From: Aphanomyces cochlioides
Taxonomy: Eukaryota > Oomycota > Saprolegniomycetes > Saprolegniales > Verrucalvaceae
Direction: 5' to 3'
Assembly: GCA_019828595.1 (NCBI GenBank)
Contig: JAHQRK010000004.1
Span: 2,232,001-2,296,000 of the forward strand
Length of the DNA: 64,000 nucleotides
The position numbers were made by a program, and so were the translations under genes. Below are positions 29,855-39,500 of this stretch, piece by piece. The notes under the pieces were generated by a model. The model was given only the letters and a program-made list of their open reading frames with translations, ran no database searches and was not told where the DNA came from. Every line of letters begins with the position of its first letter. The first letter of the stretch is position 1.

Positions 29855-31591
29855 ATGGCTGACCCTGCGGCTGGAGTTGCAGCAGATACGACCACGCTAG
29901 GAGACGATTTTCCTTCGCTTGGTCTAAGTCACGCATGGCTGGTGGCATGGAAGGACGACATGCTGGCCAAAGGGAGGATATCTCCAGCATCAACGACCAC
30001 GGATGTCTGCGAAGCCGTTGTCAAGCCCGAGACCATCGAGTCCAATTGCTCGTTCGCTCAAAAGCATATCAACGACGCATCCCAAGGCATTGGAAAAGCG
30101 ACACACTTTGTCTCGCACGCTTGGAAGTATTCCTTCTGTGACTTGGTCAGCGCTATCGAAATCTTTGCGCTCTCTCTTCCACCTGACGAAGCCAAGACAG
30201 CATTCTTCTGGGTCGATTTGTTTGTCGTGGACCAGCACCATGCTCCATCTCGACCGCACAGTTGGTGGTCCTCGACGTTTGTCGATGCCATTCGTTCGTT
30301 TGGCAAAGTCGTCTTGGTGTTCCAGCCACTGCTGGATCCCATTCCTCTCACACGTGCATGGTGTCTCTGGGAAATCTTCACTGCCATTCAAACGGGTGCT
30401 TGCATTTCGCTGGCTATGCCGACTGAACAATGGACCAACTACCGCGTCAGCCTTCGCCAAGACTACCACGCCGTCATTGACTCTCTCCAGCGAGTAGATG
30501 CTCGCAACGCTGAAGCTTGGAATCCTCGCGACAAGGAAGAAATCTTCCACGCGATTGAAGTCAGCGTTGGTTTTGACGAGCTGAACCGTCGAGTACGTCA
30601 ATTAGTCGCTGGAATCCTCTTGGTTGGCGTCACGCGTCATGCTTGTCAAGACAACAATCTCCAGCGCATTACTGACATCCTAGCTCTTGAGCCCGACATC
30701 AACACCGTCTCGACGTTCTTGACGCCACTTGGCGTTGCGAGCGACATGAATTCTCCTCTCGTGGTCGACTTCCTCCTTGCTCGTGGCGCCGATGTCAACG
30801 CTCGAATGGCTTGGGGACATACGCCTCTGCACATTGCATGTCGCGCCGGCCATGCTCACGTCGTGCGTCTTCTGCTCTTGGGAGGAGCCAACCCAGACCT
30901 TGTGAATGAGGCTGGACGTACGCCACTGGAAGAAGCCGACGCAGTTGCAAACAGCCAAGATAATGGAAGTATGGCAGCCAAGACCACGACTCTACCAAAA
31001 GCACTTGAAAGGGCTATCAAGACAGCTAAGAATGCCATCAACTCGCTCACCAAAAGTGACGTCAATGCTCTCAGATCGATGTGCCAGCCACCGCCAGCTC
31101 TCATCAAGGTGTTCAAGGGCGTCGTTTTAATTTTGGGATATTCTGGACCCAGTAATCCTGAGGAGCTCAAAGAGTGGTGGGAAGTGGGGAGGCGCAAACT
31201 TCTACCTGATCCATGCTTCATCCCCATGTTATCAAAGTCGTATGACAAGTTCGAGGCGATTTTGACCACCGATATTGCTCCCATTGAAGACATAATGGCT
31301 TTGGCCAACGATCCTGAGTCGCAACCAAACGAAATCAAGTCATGGAGCAAGGCTATGTGGGCTTTTTGCTTATGGGTTAGATGCTACATCGTCGCTTACC
31401 AAGTTAAGCAAGAATGTATCACAGTGAACCAGACAGAAGACGCGCTTCAGGCCAAATCGATCCAAGATAAGCACATCGCTGCGTGCGTGGAATGCATTGC
31501 AGTCCTCCGCGAAGCCAAGAATGCAGCCACTCTTAACACCAAAGATGAGATCCCTGTATCGACAAACGTTGATGAAACGCCACCGAGTTAA
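29855..31591 (+). CDS. TIR-like/ankyrin/dynein-stalk fusion protein, intact copy
   Basis: Single-exon protein of 578 aa. TIR-like domain at about 80-200 with the motifs THFVSHAWKYSF (83-94), FFWVDLFVVDQ (117-127) and PLTRAWCLWEIF (164-175). Ankyrin repeats at about 262-362 (ADVNARMAWGHTPLHIACRA). C-terminal 383-555 matches the layout of the dynein heavy-chain stalk and microtubule-binding domain: an incoming helix (RAIKTAKNAINSLTKSDVNA), the PPP turn (412-414), KVFKGVVLILG, WWEVGRRKLLPDP, YDKFEAILTTDIAP, the PESQPNEIKSWSKA segment, and the outgoing helix FCLWVRCYIVAYQVKQE. No AAA ATPase module is present. Inferred role: a signalling or immune-type protein that docks on microtubules. It is flanked by 1.05-kb inverted arms, and a diverged ligase lies downstream in convergent orientation, mirroring 15.2-18.6 kb. 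Confidence 0.85.
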   Translation: MADPAAGVAADTTTLGDDFPSLGLSHAWLVAWKDDMLAKGRISPASTTTDVCEAVVKPETIESNCSFAQKHINDASQGIGKATHFVSHAWKYSFCDLVSAIEIFALSLPPDEAKTAFFWVDLFVVDQHHAPSRPHSWWSSTFVDAIRSFGKVVLVFQPLLDPIPLTRAWCLWEIFTAIQTGACISLAMPTEQWTNYRVSLRQDYHAVIDSLQRVDARNAEAWNPRDKEEIFHAIEVSVGFDELNRRVRQLVAGILLVGVTRHACQDNNLQRITDILALEPDINTVSTFLTPLGVASDMNSPLVVDFLLARGADVNARMAWGHTPLHIACRAGHAHVVRLLLLGGANPDLVNEAGRTPLEEADAVANSQDNGSMAAKTTTLPKALERAIKTAKNAINSLTKSDVNALRSMCQPPPALIKVFKGVVLILGYSGPSNPEELKEWWEVGRRKLLPDPCFIPMLSKSYDKFEAILTTDIAPIEDIMALANDPESQPNEIKSWSKAMWAFCLWVRCYIVAYQVKQECITVNQTEDALQAKSIQDKHIAACVECIAVLREAKNAATLNTKDEIPVSTNVDETPPS

Positions 31592-31789
31592 ATCCCTTTA
31601 TCAAAAATTCTCAATACTATCAACACAGTATATTTAGTCTAAGGATCTATCAACGGCAGCGTTCGAATATGATGGGGGACGCAAAATCTCTTGTACATCA
31701 ATTACATCTCCAATGCCATATCCTACAGCTGCTTCCGTGTCTAGGGCTGTCGACCATGGCTAAGACGAAAATGAGTGATGGTGTTGCGA

Positions 31790-32834
31790 CCACTCGACGC
31801 ATTGGATCGCTCATCCTCCTCGACTTTCGTGTGTCTCTCAGTTTCAAAGAAGCTCGCCCTACCACGCATGGCGATACAGACCCAAGGCACTGCTTGCTAA
31901 TGGTCGGTATCACGTGCGAATCTCTGCTGTTTGTTGGTGTCGTCCACCTGAAAGCAGCATCCTGCCACTCTTATGAACAACGAAGCAACACCAACTCAAA
32001 ACAGCTCCCAGCCACAAGACTCGACATGCAATGCTGTTTGTACCTGCGATGAATCCAACACACACACGATCTTTCCGTCAAGTCTCAAGTTGGGGTGGCT
32101 TGATGTTGGAAGACCCTGTGATGGGACCACTCTCCCCAACCGTCCTCGACACTTGTGTCCACATTCATTTTTAACCATAATGTGATGTTTCAAGTGGATC
32201 ATTGTATTGTTTGTGTTGACACACATGTAAAGTTAGTGAATCCTACCGTCCATGGATGGACTCGCCAACTCGAAGGTTGTTTGTCTGGCCGCGTCCTTGA
32301 CAGCATGGATGCTGCCACTCCCGTCTGGCTCGCATCCGAACAAACGACCCGATCCTTCCAACGTCAAGACGCATGCCAGCCACTTGTTTGAAAGAAGGAT
32401 CGTCTGAATGAAGGTCTCTCCGATCTCATTGGTCCATCCGAACGAACGTGCGACCCGAAGCCGAGTGAAGGTCCACCAGAATCGCCCACGTCTCGCACCA
32501 CAACTCAATTCGCCATGAAGGTGTAAGACAGTCAAGACGTTGTCGTCCTTTGAAGCCGACCAAAGCTCAAGGCAGCTCACAACAACCCCATCTCCAATCA
32601 GAGCCTGTACTTCGATCGATACAATGCTGCCTGTTCTGCTTTGGTTGGCTTCAAACGCCGACCACACCAACGAACCCAACTGCTCTCTCATCAACTTGAA
32701 ACAACACCATGTCCGACTTCCAAGACAGCTCACAGCCACCACTCTTACAGAATTCAAATGGACTGAATATCGCTTACATGCTGTCAGTATGATGACGACA
32801 ACCCAAGACGACGTTGTCGCCCTTTGAAGCCAAC
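31790..32834 (-). repeat. Right inverted arm flanking the right ankyrin gene
   Basis: Reverse-complement copy of 28188-29246. Inner boundary near CCACTCGACGCAT at 31790; outer boundary near the CCCTTTGAAGCCAACC block at about 32820-32834. It could form a hairpin of about 1 kb with the left arm around a 2.5-kb loop. Confidence 0.85.
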
Positions 32835-33345
32835 CAAAGTGATAGAACAGCGCACAGCCATGTCCTTCAGATCCTCAACCTTTCAGTTGCTGTCTGTGCT
32901 TTGCTTTGGCTCGCGTCAAACGCTGACAAGCGTGATGCATAATTGTATAATACACTACATAATTCATCTTCTTTCCAATATTTTTGAGCTGAACAACTTC
33001 GATCGGACTTGATAAAACGACATCTTGCAAGTAACATGTTTCTTCAGTATCCACGTGAGAGGCTCACTTTATAAACGGCTTGCAACGTGATGCTAATATT
33101 GCTTAGCTAGTTCGAATAGATCAGTCCATGGATGATTTTAACGTTATCGGAGCTTTCCTGGCGTCGACTCTCATTTTATACTATCTTCATTTTGCAGCCA
33201 AGACTTGTTTGAACAGCTCATCAACAACACCGAGTGAACTATCTTATCGTTGGCGATGGACATTGGCTGTCAGAAAGCGCTCCATTTATCAATTTATTCA
33301 TTCATGATTTATGTTTAACTGTAGTTTTTTCTCCACTACTTCTGT
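32835..33345. other. Intergenic, partial satellite-like monomer
   Basis: No gene seen. Around 32880-32935 a further diverged monomer piece is visible (GCTTTGCTTTGGCTCGCGTC). The rest is AT-rich spacer before the ligase 3' end. Confidence 0.4.
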
Positions 33346-34329
33346 CTAATCCCACGACTTGTCGATGGCAATGCCGACAAATGTTGGGAAACGAGGGACG
33401 CCGGCTGCAGTGAGCTCTTGGTATCTGTACGTAATCATTGAGCCGATCTTGGGAGGTTTGCTTCGATGACTATCGGTGAGACCAGAGCCAACACAAAACG
33501 CCACGCCGTTGCGATTGCGCACTTGGAGGCTGCCGACCTTGCCGAGGTATTTGCCTTTTCCCTTCTCGTAGCCAGTAACGATGGCTTCGTCGTCAGAGAA
33601 AGTCTTGACTTTGAGCAGTGTGGATGATCGAGAGCGAACATAAGCCGATCTTGGTTGACGGAGCATCAAGCCTTCAGCCCCAAGCGCTTCAACTCGGGCT
33701 AACTCCTTGTGTAACATTTCCTCGGATGTACACACAAGATGCTCAACAACTTTGACGTACTCGCAGGGCGCAACAAGATCACGCAGAAAAGCTTGGCGGG
33801 CTTCAAAATTGCCATTATGCGTCGGTACATCAAATGCCATGAAAGTAATCGCCTTCCATTTGTCGCCTCCATCGTGGCGTTTGACCACACTGACGGTGGC
33901 TTCAAACATATTGCGTCCCATAAAGAGTTCGCCGTCTAGGTGATGATCTGTCGGTAGGTCTTTCGTGAAGAACGCAGGCGCGTGGAATATATTGCCAAGG
34001 CGGCTGACAAAGTGCTTGCCGTTCCAGTACCCTCGAACGCCATCGAGCTTTTCACTCATCCACCACCCAACGATGTTTTGCTGCTCCCATTTCTTCGCAA
34101 GAAGAAGTTTGGGTGGTCCAGACTGCGCGACTGCCTTGGCTGGCTTCTTGGGAGACATGATCGATTCTCGTTTGGGTTGCGTTTTAGCTAACAAGCTCTC
34201 GAGGCTCTTCTGCCGCTTCGAGGGTTGCTGGGGTGATGCAGTTGAAATGGAGCGCTTGGCGCCAACGACTGGGGTATACTCCGCGACGTCAATGAGATAA
34301 GGCGACTGAGGACTTGATGGCGTTGACAT
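33346..34329 (-). CDS. Compact ATP-dependent DNA ligase (paralogue)
   Basis: Single-exon protein of 327 aa from ATG 34327-34329; the longer frame upstream starts only at a TTG. Residues 1-72 are a basic, low-complexity leader. The ligase core has K94 in SEKLDGVRGYW as nucleotidyl-lysine, HHLDGELFMGR (motif III), EGLMLRQ (IV), and STLLKVKTFSDDEAIVTGYE (V), ending in the OB-fold at DKSWD. It is clearly related to the core of the 15224-16885 ligase but lacks BRCT and SWIM parts. The leader contains QKSLESLL (residues 40-47), which resembles a degenerate PCNA-binding (PIP) motif, as found at the N-terminus of replicative ligase; that reading is speculative. A nuclear repair ligase is most likely; a mitochondrial one cannot be excluded. 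Confidence 0.85.
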   Translation of the reverse strand: MSTPSSPQSPYLIDVAEYTPVVGAKRSISTASPQQPSKRQKSLESLLAKTQPKRESIMSPKKPAKAVAQSGPPKLLLAKKWEQQNIVGWWMSEKLDGVRGYWNGKHFVSRLGNIFHAPAFFTKDLPTDHHLDGELFMGRNMFEATVSVVKRHDGGDKWKAITFMAFDVPTHNGNFEARQAFLRDLVAPCEYVKVVEHLVCTSEEMLHKELARVEALGAEGLMLRQPRSAYVRSRSSTLLKVKTFSDDEAIVTGYEKGKGKYLGKVGSLQVRNRNGVAFCVGSGLTDSHRSKPPKIGSMITYRYQELTAAGVPRFPTFVGIAIDKSWD

Positions 34330-35270
34330 TGCGCTGGAGAATTTTAAAATGAACAAAGTCGGCGGTGTCGATCATCCATGTTGACTTTGGACACGAAGAG
34401 TGATGGTTGCCTTGGGGAATGAGTTTCAACCAAGTTTCCAAGTTGACAACCTTTCTCAAGATAATGAAACAAGATCGTCTTCGACCAAGATTCTGTTTAG
34501 ATGCTCGTCATGGGCTTGACAAACTCCAAGTCAGGCTGGGATTTGGAATCTGGGTTGAGAGTGCTCTCGACGGTATTATAATGGCTAGAATTTGACGACA
34601 ACCAACTGGGATAGTGTTATTGCAGGGAAGTTAAACAGGGCTCTTTTCGTCCTTCTATATAACAATAGAATTCTATGCAATTAGACAATGCCACAGCTCG
34701 ACTGCCTTCTTTTTGTCCATAGAAAGAGCCCTGCTTTTGATTTATCTTTTGTGATTTCAACGCTTTCGTTGCGAGACTCGACAGCTTTCATGAGTGACGA
34801 CGACCATCACTCTCATAGAAAGACCATCGCTCGGTGAAAGCATCGTGACATTGTCAGATTTCCAATGGCCTGCGCACACTTCCTTGGCTTTGCTCAAGCT
34901 AAATACGCAGCACCGCCCATCTATTCTCTTGGCTCAAGTTGTTTGCCCACCCAGCCATCGATGGCTACGACGAAAATACTCAAACTGTACAACACGATTC
35001 ACCATCTTGATTCTCCATCGACACCAAAAACATCTCGAAGGATGAAGTCTCCACGCATTAGCAAGAGAGCCAACCAGTGTTTAACACGGCTTGAGCCATA
35101 TCAAAGACGAAAGCGATCCGAGAAAGGCTCTCGGGCAAAGAGAATACTTAAATGGGAAGACGATACGTGCTAAAAACTACGTAGAACCATCTCCGTAAAC
35201 TGAAACTAATCTAATCGTTTTCGCCCGTCGGCACCTTGAAGACTTGCCAGTTGGAGGTAGCACCGCTTGG
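34330..35270. other. No confident gene
   Basis: Several short frames exist on the plus strand (34794-35045, 34865-35173), the second ending in a basic stretch (KRSEKGSRAKRIL), but no splice model or family could be supported. The part next to the ligase start is probably its promoter. Confidence 0.35.
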
Positions 35271-35738
35271 TCAACAGAATGCATCTTTGTTGTTTTTGTC
35301 ATTCGGCTGAATTGTTGGCGTTGGCGTTGGATGACCAACGCCAGCAAATTCCTCCCACACATCAAACCAATTGCGCGGGTCCGATGGATCAAACTCTCTG
35401 TCGGTGGCGCGGTCGTTCGTTTCCAAGGGAAGACGCGGCGTGGAAATATACTTTTGGTACGCTAACGCTGGAAATCCATCGCCAGGGACATCAAACCAAT
35501 TGCGAGGGTCACTTGCGTTAAAGCCACCTCGTGATCTGCGCTCGATGGTTTTCGAATCAACATGCAGCGACGAATTGTTTTGATTGTTCTCATGTTTGGT
35601 CATGAGCTGTCGACAAATACTATCGACAGTTCTATCTTCTCCAAAGAGATATGTCGTCAAGTCGTCGTATTGTTGGAGAGATCTTTCGCCATTACGTCTT
35701 GTTAGCTTATGATTGCGGTTGCCTGGCCTTAGATTCAT
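35271..35738 (-). CDS. Hypothetical protein with repeated DPRNWFDV motif
   Basis: 155-aa frame from ATG 35736-35738. The motif DPRNWFDV occurs twice, at residues 77-84 and 120-127, each preceded by a Ser/Asn-rich spacer and followed by an aromatic stretch. The N-terminus is basic and the C-terminus has a short TPTPT tract. I do not recognise the family. Exact internal repetition of an eight-residue motif argues for a real protein. Exons further upstream (35.8-36.4 kb) are possible but unproven. Confidence 0.45.
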   Translation of the reverse strand: MNLRPGNRNHKLTRRNGERSLQQYDDLTTYLFGEDRTVDSICRQLMTKHENNQNNSSLHVDSKTIERRSRGGFNASDPRNWFDVPGDGFPALAYQKYISTPRLPLETNDRATDREFDPSDPRNWFDVWEEFAGVGHPTPTPTIQPNDKNNKDAFC

Positions 35739-36528
35739 GGGTTGCTGTCGTCAGGGGAGTCTCGTTGACCTTGTGTGGTTTCGAGGATGACCCATTGGTC
35801 AAAATGGACGACAACGCTCAGGTGACAACATTCTCCAGGTGGACGACATTGCCATCACTGGCGTGGACGATCATCATGGATGAGGATACATGAGTAGTCG
35901 CTCCCAGGCTGCAGAATAAAGCGCGATTGACTTCTTGTAGGATTCGACCATGTAGTAGAAGCAGCTGGTTCATAGGCCAAGTCCCAGCGAATCTCGACTG
36001 TGTTGCTGTTGAAAGAAGCCACCTATGAAGACCAACAACCGATGAACTTGACGAAGGATGCACAATTCTTCAGTGAGTTGAACCCAAGAATGTCTTCGCT
36101 ATCCTTGCACCATAAAAATCATTTTGCAACTACTTTTATGGACCTGACGTTTGCTGAAATGGTTGTTTTGAAGACAGGAATCACTCGAGCACTCTAAAAG
36201 CCTTGGTTTCATGTTGGCGAACAGTCGAATATACAATCAGTCAAAGCATGTTTCGCGTGTGACGTTTGCGCATGGGAAGGCCGTACGGTTGAGAGGGAAA
36301 GTGGACGATGAACCATCACTCAACAGCTCCACAAGGTCGACTCGCTGCAGTTGAGGCCGTTCGTTCAAAAAATCTAGCCAATCAGGACAGCGAAGAGAAA
36401 GATAACCACGTAGTTCATCAAACAAGAGTCCTCTTCATTTTCATTTTCACCGCCAACAAAGCATAACTCGGTCATCATAAGAGAATCTCAGAAGACTTAT
36501 TAATCCGCATATAATATATACAAAACCA
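35739..36528. other. No confident gene; left flank of the satellite
   Basis: Short minus-strand frames at 35818-36063 and 36237-36425 could be exons of a decayed gene but no joined model was found. The last 50 bp before the satellite are AT-rich (ATATAATATATAC). Confidence 0.35.
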
Positions 36529-39500
36529 CGTCCAACCACCGACGACATTGCCACCCACGACATTGTCGCCGACAACCTCCCCATCCAAGACAGCTCACAG
36601 CCACCCCCTTCTCACGACCTTTTGGCTATGACAACCATGCTGTCTGTTGTGATGGAGACGCGACGGACACCCTCGCCGTTGTCGTCCTTTGAAGCCACTC
36701 GAAGTGAAAAGCAGCTCACAGCCACCACCCATGGACAAATCACTCGCACGCAACACCATCCATGCTGCCTGTGGTGCTTTGGCTGGCTTCAAACGGTGAC
36801 CACGACGACCACCCCGTCCAACCACCGACGACATTGCCACCCACGACATTGTCGCCGACAACCTCCCCATCCAAGACAGCTCACAGCCACCCCCTTCTCA
36901 CGACCTTTTGGCTATGACAACCATGCTGTCTGTTGTGATGGAGACGCGACGGACACCCTCGCCGTTGTCGTCCTTTGAAGCCACTCGAAGTGAAAAGCAG
37001 CTCACAGCCACCACCCATGGACAAATCACTCGCACGCAACACCATCCATGCTGCCTGTGGTGCTTTGGCTGGCTTCAAACGGTGACCACGACGACCACCC
37101 CGTCCAACCACCGACGACATTGCCACCCACGACATTGTCGCCGACAACCTCCCCATCCAAGACAGCTCACAGCCACCCCCTTCTCACGACCTTTTGGCTA
37201 TGACAACCATGCTGTCTGTTGTGATGGAGACGCGACGGACACCCTCGCCGTTGTCGTCCTTTGAAGCCACTCGAAGTGAAAAGCAGCTCACAGCCACCAC
37301 CCATGGACAAATCACTCGCACGCAACACCATCCATGCTGCCTGTGGTGCTTTGGCTGGCTTCAAACGGTGACCACGACGACCACCCCGTCCAACCACCGA
37401 CGACATTGCCACCCACGACATTGTCGCCGACAACCTCCCCATCCAAGACAGCTCACAGCCACCCCCTTCTCACGACCTTTTGGCTATGACAACCATGCTG
37501 TCTGTTGTGATGGAGACGCGACGGACACCCTCGCCGTTGTCGTCCTTTGAAGCCACTCGAAGTGAAAAGCAGCTCACAGCCACCACCCATGGACAAATCA
37601 CTCGCACGCAACACCATCCATGCTGCCTGTGGTGCTTTGGCTGGCTTCAAACGGTGACCACGACGACCACCCCGTCCAACCACCGACGACATTGCCACCC
37701 ACGACATTGTCGCCGACAACCTCCCCATCCAAGACAGCTCACAGCCACCCCCTTCTCACGACCTTTTGGCTATGACAACCATGCTGTCTGTTGTGATGGA
37801 GACGCGACGGACACCCTCGCCGTTGTCGTCCTTTGAAGCCACTCGAAGTGAAAAGCAGCTCACAGCCACCACCCATGGACAAATCACTCGCACGCAACAC
37901 CATCCATGCTGCCTGTGGTGCTTTGGCTGGCTTCAAACGGTGACCACGACGACCACCCCGTCCAACCACCGACGACATTGCCACCCACGACATTGTCGCC
38001 GACAACCTCCCCATCCAAGACAGCTCACAGCCACCCCCTTCTCACGACCTTTTGGCTATGACAACCATGCTGTCTGTTGTGATGGAGACGCGACGGACAC
38101 CCTCGCCGTTGTCGTCCTTTGAAGCCACTCGAAGTGAAAAGCAGCTCACAGCCACCACCCATGGACAAATCACTCGCACGCAACACCATCCATGCTGCCT
38201 GTGGTGCTTTGGCTGGCTTCAAACGGTGACCACGACGACCACCCCGTCCAACCACCGACGACATTGCCACCCACGACATTGTCGCCGACAACCTCCCCAT
38301 CCAAGACAGCTCACAGCCACCCCCTTCTCACGACCTTTTGGCTATGACAACCATGCTGTCTGTTGTGATGGAGACGCGACGGACACCCTCGCCGTTGTCG
38401 TCCTTTGAAGCCACTCGAAGTGAAAAGCAGCTCACAGCCACCACCCATGGACAAATCACTCGCACGCAACACCATCCATGCTGCCTGTGGTGCTTTGGCT
38501 GGCTTCAAACGGTGACCACGACGACCACCCCGTCCAACCACCGACGACATTGCCACCCACGACATTGTCGCCGACAACCTCCCCATCCAAGACAGCTCAC
38601 AGCCACCCCCTTCTCACGACCTTTTGGCTATGACAACCATGCTGTCTGTTGTGATGGAGACGCGACGGACACCCTCGCCGTTGTCGTCCTTTGAAGCCAC
38701 TCGAAGTGAAAAGCAGCTCACAGCCACCACCCATGGACAAATCACTCGCACGCAACACCATCCATGCTGCCTGTGGTGCTTTGGCTGGCTTCAAACGGTG
38801 ACCACGACGACCACCCCGTCCAACCACCGACGACATTGCCACCCACGACATTGTCGCCGACAACCTCCCCATCCAAGACAGCTCACAGCCACCCCCTTCT
38901 CACGACCTTTTGGCTATGACAACCATGCTGTCTGTTGTGATGGAGACGCGACGGACACCCTCGCCGTTGTCGTCCTTTGAAGCCACTCGAAGTGAAAAGC
39001 AGCTCACAGCCACCACCCATGGACAAATCACTCGCACGCAACACCATCCATGCTGCCTGTGGTGCTTTGGCTGGCTTCAAACGGTGACCACGACGACCAC
39101 CCCGTCCAACCACCGACGACATTGCCACCCACGACATTGTCGCCGACAACCTCCCCATCCAAGACAGCTCACAGCCACCCCCTTCTCACGACCTTTTGGC
39201 TATGACAACCATGCTGTCTGTTGTGATGGAGACGCGACGGACACCCTCGCCGTTGTCGTCCTTTGAAGCCACTCGAAGTGAAAAGCAGCTCACAGCCACC
39301 ACCCATGGACAAATCACTCGCACGCAACACCATCCATGCTGCCTGTGGTGCTTTGGCTGGCTTCAAACGGTGACCACGACGACCACCCCGTCCAACCACC
39401 GACGACATTGCCACCCACGACATTGTCGCCGACAACCTCCCCATCCAAGACAGCTCACAGCCACCCCCTTCTCACGACCTTTTGGCTATGACAACCATGC

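Noticed and set aside
29505..29900. Possible acyltransferase fragment because of APEGTR
   Set aside because: Only the six-residue motif matches; the HX4D block and the remaining family motifs are absent, and the frame overlaps the ankyrin start.
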